This document shows positions 45,965 to 53,235 of a DNA stretch of 64,000 bases, one piece after another; within the stretch, counting starts at the first letter, position 1; each line of letters begins with the position of its first letter. The position numbers and the translations under genes are program-made. Under the pieces are notes generated by a model. The model had not been told where the DNA came from and searched no databases. It saw only the letters and a list, made by a program, of their open reading frames with translations. Origin of the DNA: Acinetobacter gerneri DSM 14967 = CIP 107464 = MTCC 9824 (GTDB taxonomy: Bacteria; Pseudomonadota; Gammaproteobacteria; Pseudomonadales; Moraxellaceae); NCBI RefSeq assembly GCF_000368565.1, contig NZ_KB849545.1, forward strand, positions 500,813-564,812, read 5' to 3'.

Positions 45965-46110
45965 CCAATCACACCATTTTAGAGTAAGCTTATCCGCGCA
46001 ATACATTACCCATGTATCTGCTTGAGTTGCCAAAAATCACCTTTACTTTTGGCAAGTTGTCCCTGTGATTGGCGTGACGATCAAATCCGAATATTGCAGG
46101 GCACTCTGAT
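45965..46110 (+). ncRNA. Structured leader of the MHS symporter gene, candidate cis-regulatory RNA
   Basis: Three helices can be drawn. Outer helix: CCAATCACA (45965-45973) with TGTGATTGG (46064-46072), nine perfect pairs. Inside it: ATACAT (46001-46006) with ATGTAT (46012-46017) over a TACCC loop, and TTGCCAAAA (46027-46035) with TTTTGGCAA (46047-46055), nine perfect pairs. The loop of the last hairpin contains ATCAC, which could compete for the outer strand's GTGAT. A further pairing TGACGATCA / TGATC-at-GTCA follows (46075-46083 with 46107-46117). I know no riboswitch with this form; it is a prediction only. Confidence 0.5.
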
Positions 46111-46133
46111 CATGTCATGGGCCGTTCAATTTA

Positions 46134-47441
46134 ATGCAATCCTCCCCTCTTTCTCCTGAACTCCAAGAACAAAAAGCACGCAAAGCCGCTCTTAGTAGCT
46201 TTATCGGCGCTGTCGTTGATTGGTACGATTTTCTGCTTTATGGCATTGTTGCCGCTCTTATTTTCAAAGATCAGTTTTTTCCCAGTATCGGCAATCAAAT
46301 GGGCACTTTGGCCGCGCTCGCAACCTTTGGCGTTGGTTTTTTATTTCGTCCCTTAGGTGGAATTGTCTTTGGTCATTTTGGCGATCGGATCGGTCGTAAA
46401 AAAATGTTAGTCCTCACTGTGGTCATGATGGGATTGTCTACCGTAGGCATCGGTTTATTACCCAATTTTGAGATGATTGGTTGGTGGGCACCCGTATTGT
46501 TGGTGACATTACGTGCTTTACAAGGCTTTGCTGTAGGTGGCGAATGGGGCGGCGCAGCGTTGATGGCTGTTGAAAATGCACCAAAAAATAAAAAAGCCTT
46601 CTACAGTAGTGGCGTTCAGATCGGCTACGGCGTAGGACTGGTTTTAGCGACTGGTGCAGTATCTTTGATCATTGCCACATTAGGCGACCAAGCTTTCAAT
46701 GATTGGGCTTGGCGTATTCCATTTTTAGCCAGTATTGTACTGATCGGCATTGCTATGTGGATTCGCCGCGGGCAAGAGGAGTCTACAGAGTTTTTAGCGG
46801 AAGTTGCTCAGACTCAGCAAAAACCTAAACGCTTACCGATCGTAGAAGCTGTGAGCAAACATCCAAAAGCATTTTTCTACATTATTGCATTGCGTTTGGC
46901 AGAGCTTTTGACCATGTATATCGTGGCAAATTTTGCTCTAAACTATTCAACCCAAAACTTGGGTATGGATAAACAATTTTTCCTCAATATTACCCTGATG
47001 GTCGGTGCGATTAGTTGTTTTAGCATCCCGTTATTTGCTTGGTGTGCAGACCATTTCAATCATAAACGCATGATTGTGATCGGTGGTTTAATCGGTGCAC
47101 TTGCTGCATATCCTTTTTTTCTTGCCTTAGATGCTCAAAATACTTGGGCAATCATTGCCTGTTCGATCTTACTTGCCAATGTTGCGCATGACATGGTGGT
47201 GAGTGTCCATCAACCTATTTTCACTTCATTATTCGGCACAGCCTATCGCTATAGCGGTGCGGGTGTGGGCTATCAAGTGGCGAGTATTGTCGGCGGAGGT
47301 TTTACCCCTGCGATTGCCGCTTCATTGGTTATTTGGGGTAATGGTTCTTGGCACTATGTTGCATTATATTTGGCGATCGGCTGTTTAATCACGGCACTGG
47401 TAGCAGCGACTATGCCCTATAAAAATACGAGCAAAGTTTAG
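46134..47441 (+). CDS. MHS-family MFS symporter (metabolite:proton, ShiA/KgtP/ProP-like)
   Basis: Twelve-helix transporter of 435 residues from the metabolite:H+ symporter family, which imports organic acids such as shikimate, 2-oxoglutarate, citrate or betaine-like solutes. It begins with the family pattern SFIGAVVDWYDFLLYGIVAALIF, with motif A as GHFGDRIGRKKMLV and RALQGFAVGGEWGGAALMAVENAP. The substrate is not predictable from the sequence. There is no good ribosome site, but no other in-frame start; the upstream RNA is unusually structured. A 15-codon open frame (ATG at 46112) overlaps the start and could be a leader peptide. Confidence 0.88.
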   Translation: MQSSPLSPELQEQKARKAALSSFIGAVVDWYDFLLYGIVAALIFKDQFFPSIGNQMGTLAALATFGVGFLFRPLGGIVFGHFGDRIGRKKMLVLTVVMMGLSTVGIGLLPNFEMIGWWAPVLLVTLRALQGFAVGGEWGGAALMAVENAPKNKKAFYSSGVQIGYGVGLVLATGAVSLIIATLGDQAFNDWAWRIPFLASIVLIGIAMWIRRGQEESTEFLAEVAQTQQKPKRLPIVEAVSKHPKAFFYIIALRLAELLTMYIVANFALNYSTQNLGMDKQFFLNITLMVGAISCFSIPLFAWCADHFNHKRMIVIGGLIGALAAYPFFLALDAQNTWAIIACSILLANVAHDMVVSVHQPIFTSLFGTAYRYSGAGVGYQVASIVGGGFTPAIAASLVIWGNGSWHYVALYLAIGCLITALVAATMPYKNTSKV

Positions 47442-47503
47442 CTTTTCCATCTAAGATACAACTGTCCAAGTTACATGTTTGATTGAATACAGACAGTTAA
47501 AAT

Positions 47504-48247
47504 ATGATGAATAATAAAAAACAAATCCTGTGCGTAGAAGATGATGCCGCAATATTGCTGCCCCTACGCTATGCGCTCGAAAAAGAAGACTGGCAAGTCT
47601 TTTGGGCAAATACGGGCAATCAAGCAATCGATATGATTGGGCAGCAGGCTTTTGATTTTATTATTTTGGATGTGGGTTTACCTGATCTCAATGGTTTTGA
47701 AGTTTGCAAAAAAATCCGAACCTTCAATCAAACGCCCCTGCTATTTTTAACTGCGCGTGATGATGAAATAGATCGAATCATTGGTTTGGAAATCGGTGCC
47801 GATGATTATTGTCCCAAACCTTTTAGTGCAAGGGAAATTGTGTCACGTATCAAAGCGATTTGGCGCAGAATGGATCTACAAAATCAGCAACGCAATTTTC
47901 AGCAAAACAATCTTCAGCAAAATGAAAATCTATCTGAAAATTCTGAAAATAAAAATCTGCAAACATGGCAGTGCCATGATGAATCCTTGAAAATTCATTA
48001 TTTAAATCAAAGCCTACAACTGACCCGTTATGAATATCGCTTATTGAAACTTCTCATAGAACACCCTGAACAAGTGTTTAGCCGTCAGCAGTTGATGGAT
48101 CATGTATGGGAAAATCCTGAGCATAGCTTGGAAAGAACCGTAGATACACATATCAAAAGTATCCGCAATAAACTCAAACAGATCTCACCTGAAAATGACC
48201 CGATCGAGACACATCGGGGGTTTGGCTATAGCCTCAAAAAACAGTGA
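47504..48247 (+). CDS. creB: Response regulator CreB
   Basis: OmpR/PhoB-type response regulator of 247 residues. The receiver domain has the phosphorylated Asp56 (FIILDVGLPD), the acidic pair at EDD (12-14) and Lys in CPKPFS; the winged-helix DNA-binding domain covers about 155-245. The linker between them (about 124-153) is Gln/Asn-rich and longer than usual. It is followed by creC and creD in the E. coli order, though creA is absent, which identifies it as CreB. CreB-type regulators bind repeats of TTCAC; see the array before creD. Confidence 0.9.
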   Translation: MMNNKKQILCVEDDAAILLPLRYALEKEDWQVFWANTGNQAIDMIGQQAFDFIILDVGLPDLNGFEVCKKIRTFNQTPLLFLTARDDEIDRIIGLEIGADDYCPKPFSAREIVSRIKAIWRRMDLQNQQRNFQQNNLQQNENLSENSENKNLQTWQCHDESLKIHYLNQSLQLTRYEYRLLKLLIEHPEQVFSRQQLMDHVWENPEHSLERTVDTHIKSIRNKLKQISPENDPIETHRGFGYSLKKQ

Positions 48248-48333
48248 TATACGCTCAAGCAATAGCGACGATTTGCCAATAAACCCAAACTCATGCTATC
48301 TATATTTTGAATAGACTTTAAACAATAAAACAC

Positions 48334-49794
48334 ATGTCCATTTTCATCCGTATTTGGTTTTTCTTTGGCTTGATTATCTTGCTTGGACTTTGTTTCATGT
48401 CCTATACATTCAATCAACAAGTCAAACCCAATGTTCGTCAAGTGGTTGAAGATACACTGGCTGAAAATGCCAATATTATTGCCATGCTTGTCGCTGAAGA
48501 TGTGCATAACAAACAAGTCACTACGCCTGAGTTTAATGAAAAAATCCAAAATGCCTTGCATAGAAAACTCAATGCCAATATTTGGCAACACAGCAAACAA
48601 CAAATCAATCAACAGATCTATATTACCGATCCACAAGGTAAAGTGATTTATGATTCAAAAGGAGAAGCTACAGGGCAAGATTATTCAAAATGGAATGATG
48701 TCTATCTGACCTTGCAGGGCAAATACGGCGTACGCTCTACCCGTAGCGATCCAAATAATCCTGACAGTAGCGTGATGTATATTGCAGCCCCGATTTATTA
48801 TCAAAATGAGCTGATTGGTGTAGTCAGCATTGGCAAACCGAATAGTTCAGTACAGCCCTATATCCAGCGTGCCGAAGATAAGCTGATCGTGCAGGCACTT
48901 TGGATCACACTTGCAAGCCTATTTTTAGCCAGCCTTGTGGCCTATTGGCTCAAACACAGCATAGATCGGGTCCGAAAATATGCTCAGGCACTTGCTCCAG
49001 TCAATCAAGCCCCACATTTTCGTTCTGCACATGAACTCAATCAGGTCACCGAAGCACTTGAAAATATGCGGGAAAAACTTGAAGATCGTGCCTATGTTGA
49101 ACACTATGTCAATACACTTACGCATGAACTCAAAAGTCCACTCACTGCGATCCAAGCAAGTGCTGAAATTTTAAAAGACGATATTCCCCAAGCAGATCAA
49201 CAACAGTTTGCAACACATATTATTTCGCAAAGTCAAAGGCTTAAAACACTTATTGACCGCATGTTATTATTGACACGACTCGAACAGTCCAAATCACAGA
49301 TTGAGCTAAAAAATATCTGTGTATCTTCTTTAATTGAACAAAATATTGAGCAATACCATAGCCTGATCCAACAAAAAAATTTAAATCTGATTTTAGATAT
49401 TCAAGCCAATTGCCAGACTCTAGCTGATCCATTTTGGCTTAGCCAAACCATTTCTAACCTTTTGGACAATGCTTTTGATTTTGCTGAAGCTCAAGCAAAA
49501 GTCTTCATTCAACTCAAACAATACCAAGATACTATCGAAATCATCATTTTTAATGAGGGCGAACCCATTCCTGCATTTGCGCTCAATCAAATCTTTGATA
49601 CTTATTTTTCATTGCCTCGCCCATCGACTAAGCAACGTAGTTCTGGCATAGGGCTGAGTATCGTTAAACAAGTCATTGAACAGCATCATGCTTCCATCAA
49701 GATAGAAAACTGTACTCAAAATCAAATTGGTCAGCTTGAACCACACCAACAAGGGGTTATGGTTCACATCCAACTTCACACAAAGTTCACATAA
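48334..49794 (+). CDS. creC: Sensor histidine kinase CreC
   Basis: Membrane histidine kinase of 486 residues that phosphorylates CreB. Topology: helix at about 5-25, a periplasmic sensing domain (about 28-185) with the AAPIYYQNELIGVVSIGKPNS fold, helix at about 188-206, a HAMP-like linker, the H-box LTHELKSPLTAIQ with the phosphorylated His, and the ATPase domain with the N-box SNLLDNAFDFA and the glycine-rich G box SSGIGLSIVKQVI. The stimulus is unknown. Its last codons (HIQLHTKFT) are the DNA of the TTCAC array, so the C-terminus and the regulatory array overlap. Confidence 0.93.
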   Translation: MSIFIRIWFFFGLIILLGLCFMSYTFNQQVKPNVRQVVEDTLAENANIIAMLVAEDVHNKQVTTPEFNEKIQNALHRKLNANIWQHSKQQINQQIYITDPQGKVIYDSKGEATGQDYSKWNDVYLTLQGKYGVRSTRSDPNNPDSSVMYIAAPIYYQNELIGVVSIGKPNSSVQPYIQRAEDKLIVQALWITLASLFLASLVAYWLKHSIDRVRKYAQALAPVNQAPHFRSAHELNQVTEALENMREKLEDRAYVEHYVNTLTHELKSPLTAIQASAEILKDDIPQADQQQFATHIISQSQRLKTLIDRMLLLTRLEQSKSQIELKNICVSSLIEQNIEQYHSLIQQKNLNLILDIQANCQTLADPFWLSQTISNLLDNAFDFAEAQAKVFIQLKQYQDTIEIIIFNEGEPIPAFALNQIFDTYFSLPRPSTKQRSSGIGLSIVKQVIEQHHASIKIENCTQNQIGQLEPHQQGVMVHIQLHTKFT

Positions 49795-49845
49795 ATTTCG
49801 TCAAGATTTCACTTTTAAATCAAATAGACCACATATCCGTTTCAC
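49763..49845. promoter_or_regulatory. Array of cre-type boxes before creD
   Basis: TTCAC boxes at 49775, 49786 and 49808, with TTCGT at 49797, stand exactly 11 bases apart, that is TTCAC-N6-TTCAC in tandem. Another TTCAC at 49841 is 33 bases further, in the same phase, and one at 49763 is one base out of phase. The known cre (blr) tag in E. coli and Aeromonas is a single TTCAC-N6-TTCAC. The array begins inside the creC coding sequence and ends 37 bases before the creD ATG. Confidence 0.8.
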
Positions 49846-49881
49846 ATAATCAGGCTGTCAAAAACCTAAAAAGAGACAGCT

Positions 49882-51282
49882 ATGCGCCTACCTTTATTCA
49901 ATCTCAAAATCTATGCCATTATTATTTTAATTTTTGTGTTTTACATCGGATTATTTTTTATTTCAAATTTAGTCAGTGAAAGACAGCATTACCAACAAAA
50001 TTTTTTACAAGACATTAGCCAATCTCAAATCAGTGAACAAAGCATTGTTTCACCCTATATCCGTATCCCTTTTGAGCTTAAAAAAGTATGCACCAATGAA
50101 AAGAAAGAGAATTATGATTGTATCGAAACACAATGGACCTATATCGGTGCAAAAAATACTGATTGGCGTGGACAGTTCAATGTTTCCAACAACACCTACA
50201 AACGCAGTATTTATCGTGCAACCAGCTATGATGCTGATTTCAATGCGATTGGAGAATTTGCGAAAGAGAATTTATCGGTACAAAATTATCTTTGGAATAA
50301 AGCCGAAATCGTCTTTCCGATTCGTGATGCACGTGGTTTAAAATCCAAACCTAGCATGCAAATAGGAACGACAACATATCAATTTGATTTTACAAAGCAA
50401 AATAAAGAAAAAAATGGTTTTGATTTTATGAGTATCAGTGCTGAACAACATCCTGAACTCATTACAGCCATACAAAATGGCTTTAAATTTAATGCCCAAC
50501 TCAATCTCAGTGGGCTGAGTAAATTTACCCTGATTCCAACCAGTGATGCTTTTGTTTATCAATCACAAGGAAATTGGGCTGACATCAAATACGATGGGCA
50601 AATTTTACCATTTCAAAAACAAAGCAAAGAACAACAATTCTCCGCAAAATGGAACAATATCGCACTCGGACAAAGTAATTTAGAGACCTTTACTAGCTGT
50701 AAAGACACACAATGTTTTAAAAACTTTAGCCAAGGTTTGCTCAGCACCGATCCAGAATATGCTGAAAAAAATCAAAAAATTGGAGCGACAACAGAATTTA
50801 TTGAATCAGCAGACATCTATACACAAACTGACCGAGCAATCAAATACGGCATCGTCATTATTATTATCAGCTTCATCAGTTTCTTTCTATTTGAAGTTTT
50901 AAAAGGTCTACGCATCCACCCTATCCAATATTCATTGGTTGCCATTGCACAAGGACTATTTTTTGTATTATTGCTTTCAATCAGTGAATATTATGCATTT
51001 ACTTGGGCATATCTCATCGCTGCGGTTGCCTGTATCTCACTGATTTCAAGTTACTTATATTTTGTGATGCAAGGACTAAAACCCGCTGTTTTATTTTCAC
51101 TGATCCTGAGTGCTCTCTATGCCATGGTTTATCTGTTGCTTGGTTCGAGCGGAAAAACCTTCTTAATTGGTTCCATCATTTCCTTCTTATTACTTGCTGT
51201 CGTGATGTATATCACTCGTTCAATCGATTGGTATGAACTCAGCAATAAACAAGAAGGTTCACAAATGAAAGTAGAAAACTGA
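49882..51282 (+). CDS. creD: Inner-membrane protein CreD
   Basis: Membrane protein of 466 residues, a target of CreBC in E. coli and linked there and in Pseudomonas to envelope stress and beta-lactam sensitivity. One N-terminal helix (about 8-28) is followed by a large periplasmic domain (about 30-310) and six C-terminal helices. A cysteine pair in the periplasmic part (SCKDTQCF) may form a disulfide. The GYVSSERQHYQ start after the first helix and the order creB-creC-creD support the name; family length is near 450. It is preceded by the cre-type array. Confidence 0.9.
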   Translation: MRLPLFNLKIYAIIILIFVFYIGLFFISNLVSERQHYQQNFLQDISQSQISEQSIVSPYIRIPFELKKVCTNEKKENYDCIETQWTYIGAKNTDWRGQFNVSNNTYKRSIYRATSYDADFNAIGEFAKENLSVQNYLWNKAEIVFPIRDARGLKSKPSMQIGTTTYQFDFTKQNKEKNGFDFMSISAEQHPELITAIQNGFKFNAQLNLSGLSKFTLIPTSDAFVYQSQGNWADIKYDGQILPFQKQSKEQQFSAKWNNIALGQSNLETFTSCKDTQCFKNFSQGLLSTDPEYAEKNQKIGATTEFIESADIYTQTDRAIKYGIVIIIISFISFFLFEVLKGLRIHPIQYSLVAIAQGLFFVLLLSISEYYAFTWAYLIAAVACISLISSYLYFVMQGLKPAVLFSLILSALYAMVYLLLGSSGKTFLIGSIISFLLLAVVMYITRSIDWYELSNKQEGSQMKVEN

Positions 51283-51352
51283 TTTCTAGCGCTTATTCAT
51301 CCAAAACTTGATTTGATAGTAAACAAATCGAGTTTTGCAAAGAGAGACCATC

Positions 51353-51592
51353 ATGAACATTCATAGCAAAATTTACCAACAGGAACTCAGACAATTTTTT
51401 CCACCCGATACCCCTCTAGCCTTTTGTTTAAATCAATTAAGAAGGCTAAAAATTGAATTTTTAAACTTGGGCAATATCATTATTTGTCCAAAGCAAAAAT
51501 GCATTTTTATTTTCCAAACAAAATATCTCAATCGTATCGAAGATTACAAAGCAACATGTTCAGAACTTGATTCATCACGTAAACTAAGTTAA
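51353..51592 (+). CDS. Small protein of unknown function (79 residues)
   Basis: Starts MNIHSKIYQQ with GAGAG upstream; an extended frame begins six codons earlier with TTG. The protein is rich in Lys, Ile and Phe, has a central hydrophobic strand pair (FLNLGNIIICPKQKCIFIFQTKYL), and no signal peptide. It lies between creD and the RidA-type gene in the same direction with short gaps, so it may be read from the creD transcript. No homologue is known to me. Confidence 0.55.
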   Translation: MNIHSKIYQQELRQFFPPDTPLAFCLNQLRRLKIEFLNLGNIIICPKQKCIFIFQTKYLNRIEDYKATCSELDSSRKLS

Positions 51593-51629
51593 ATAACGCA
51601 AAACTTCAATTTGATGAAATGAGAAATAT

Positions 51630-51989
51630 ATGACTGTTCAACGTCTTCATGTCGAAAAACGTTTTTCTGAAATCGCAATTTCAGGCAATCTAGTTCATTT
51701 GGCTGGACAGCTCGCGACTGATCTAAGCTTAGATATCAAAGGGCAAACCCAACAAACTTTAGATATCATCGACCAATTTCTAGCTGATGCAGGCACAGAT
51801 AAAAGCCATATCATGTCTGTTTTGATTCATATCAAAGATATTGAAAATGACTATGCGGGTATGAATGAAGTTTGGGATGCTTGGTGTGCCGATATCCAAG
51901 CTTTGCCACGTACTTGTGTTGAAGCAAAAATGTATTTGCCAGAAGTTTTGGTTGAAATGACAGTTGTCGCTGTACGACCAGAAAAATGA
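51630..51989 (+). CDS. RidA/YjgF family reactive-imine deaminase
   Basis: Cytosolic trimeric protein of 119 residues that hydrolyses reactive enamines and imines formed by PLP enzymes such as serine/threonine dehydratases. The signature PRTCVEAKMYLPEVLVEM contains the substrate-binding arginine (RTCVE), and the loop LVHLAGQLATD is typical. It begins MTVQRLHVEKR, close to the YoaB-type subfamily rather than RidA itself. It is interesting that a serine/threonine dehydratase lies in the same window, but 33 kb away, so no operon link is claimed. Confidence 0.88.
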   Translation: MTVQRLHVEKRFSEIAISGNLVHLAGQLATDLSLDIKGQTQQTLDIIDQFLADAGTDKSHIMSVLIHIKDIENDYAGMNEVWDAWCADIQALPRTCVEAKMYLPEVLVEMTVVAVRPEK

Positions 51990-51992
51990 AAT

Positions 51993-52029
51993 AAAAAAAC
52001 CAAGACCAAATCATACATTCAATCTTGGT
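51993..52029 (-). terminator. Intrinsic terminator of the DUF2726 gene
   Basis: ACCAAGA (51999-52005) pairs with TCTTGGT (52023-52029); on the minus strand it is followed by seven Ts. The DUF2726 gene ends at 52073. Confidence 0.65.
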
Positions 52030-52043
52030 GATCATGAGATGAG

Positions 52044-52072
52044 AAAATGCATGCCATCCGCATGCATTTTTA
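52044..52072 (+). terminator. Intrinsic terminator of the RidA-type gene
   Basis: AAAATGCATGC-catcc-GCATGCATTTT, an 11-bp perfect stem, followed by TTATT on the + strand. It overlaps the 3' end region of the convergent gene. Confidence 0.75.
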
Positions 52073-52612
52073 TTATGAGTTTAACAATAAACTTGTATCT
52101 GTTTGATACGCTTTCATATTTGTAGGGGCTTGCACAGCATAATCTTCAAAATGATGATCGACTTCAGATTTTGAATGAAAATCCATTCTCAATTGTTGAT
52201 GATCAGGAACCCCGCGATAGCGATATACACGATAACCTGCCATTTGTAGCAATTCATCCTGATAACGATCTTGCTTGATACGTTTAATCGAAGGATTGGC
52301 ATCATCTACAGCAACAATCGCCACCACTTGATAGTCTTGGTTTAAAATGACAAAGTCTGCAACCATACTCTTGTATTTATTGCGAGTATGAGAATATTTA
52401 GTCGTTAAAAGCGCGTCAAATGACACTTGTGCCAACACTGTTGAGCCCACTAAAATTTCTTTTAAGCGTGAAATGGTCAATTGAGCTTGGCTATTCAGCA
52501 CCGCTCTTTGCCGTAGCACACTATCTGTCGGTTTTTTGCTCATGTGACTTTTAATCATCGCCATGATCGCAATTGTAAGCAAAACCACACTTACAATAAT
52601 GATTAAGTTCAT
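52073..52612 (-). CDS. DUF2726-type membrane-anchored protein
   Basis: Protein of 179 residues with one N-terminal membrane helix (about 2-20) and a soluble domain (about 40-150) resembling DUF2726, a group related to nuclease-like folds: segments VLAQVSFDALL, KSMVADFVILNQDYQVVAIVAVDDANPS and YRVYRYRGVPDHQQLRMDF carry the acidic residues and the conserved D and YR patterns. Its function is unknown. It is single and convergent to the RidA-type gene. Confidence 0.65.
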   Translation of the reverse strand: MNLIIIVSVVLLTIAIMAMIKSHMSKKPTDSVLRQRAVLNSQAQLTISRLKEILVGSTVLAQVSFDALLTTKYSHTRNKYKSMVADFVILNQDYQVVAIVAVDDANPSIKRIKQDRYQDELLQMAGYRVYRYRGVPDHQQLRMDFHSKSEVDHHFEDYAVQAPTNMKAYQTDTSLLLNS

Positions 52613-53205
52613 TTTCTTGTCCTTAATATAGTTATAATCTGTAACGGATTGATCCGACTATCTTGTTATAAAATGCGTTTTTTTATATCAACTTACATCC
52701 TACCTGAAACCAACCTCTAATAAAATAATCAACTTCTTTATTTCATCTGAAAATTAGATAATCACATTGTAAGTTATTTCATTTTAACAATTTGTCGATT
52801 AGAACCTATTGATTTCCATCCATGTTAAGTAATCAATATTTACCTGTTCTAAAAAATAAATTATCCGCTAATTAGTTTTAATTAATATTACAATCACCCA
52901 GCATTGTAAATATAGAAAATACTTTGGTCGTATCCCTATAAATTTACTATATTAACTAAACTCAAGTTAATCAATTAGCAACCGCTAAATAGCTGTGATA
53001 TTTTTGTAAACTTATATTTATCAATAATTTAGTTTTTTAATATTTGATATTTTTCATGTAATATTTTATGTGCCCCACATTCTTAATTGACTTTTGTGAC
53101 AGAATCCACAGTTTTGATCATTTTTTGTTGTGTTTAAATGTTTATTTATTATTCTCCATAAATATATTTTTAGCTTCAATAGTCTAAAAAATCCTTTACC
53201 CCCAT
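52613..53205. other. Long AT-rich gap without genes
   Basis: Nearly 600 bases with no open frame of note. It should contain the promoter of the DUF2726 gene. It is strongly AT-rich throughout; no repeat, RNA or palindrome that I could support was seen besides the terminator that follows. Confidence 0.4.
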
Positions 53206-53235
53206 AAAAAAGGACGCTTTCGCGTCCTCTATTTT
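53206..53235 (-). terminator. Intrinsic terminator of the YgiQ-type gene
   Basis: AGGACGC-tttc-GCGTCCT with A6 before and a T-rich tail after, at the end of the minus-strand gene stopping at 53234. Confidence 0.88.

Noticed and set aside
46112..46159. 15-codon leader peptide overlapping the symporter start
   Set aside because: It could be real, but the ribosome site is weak and it has no run of diagnostic codons, so it is mentioned only with the leader.
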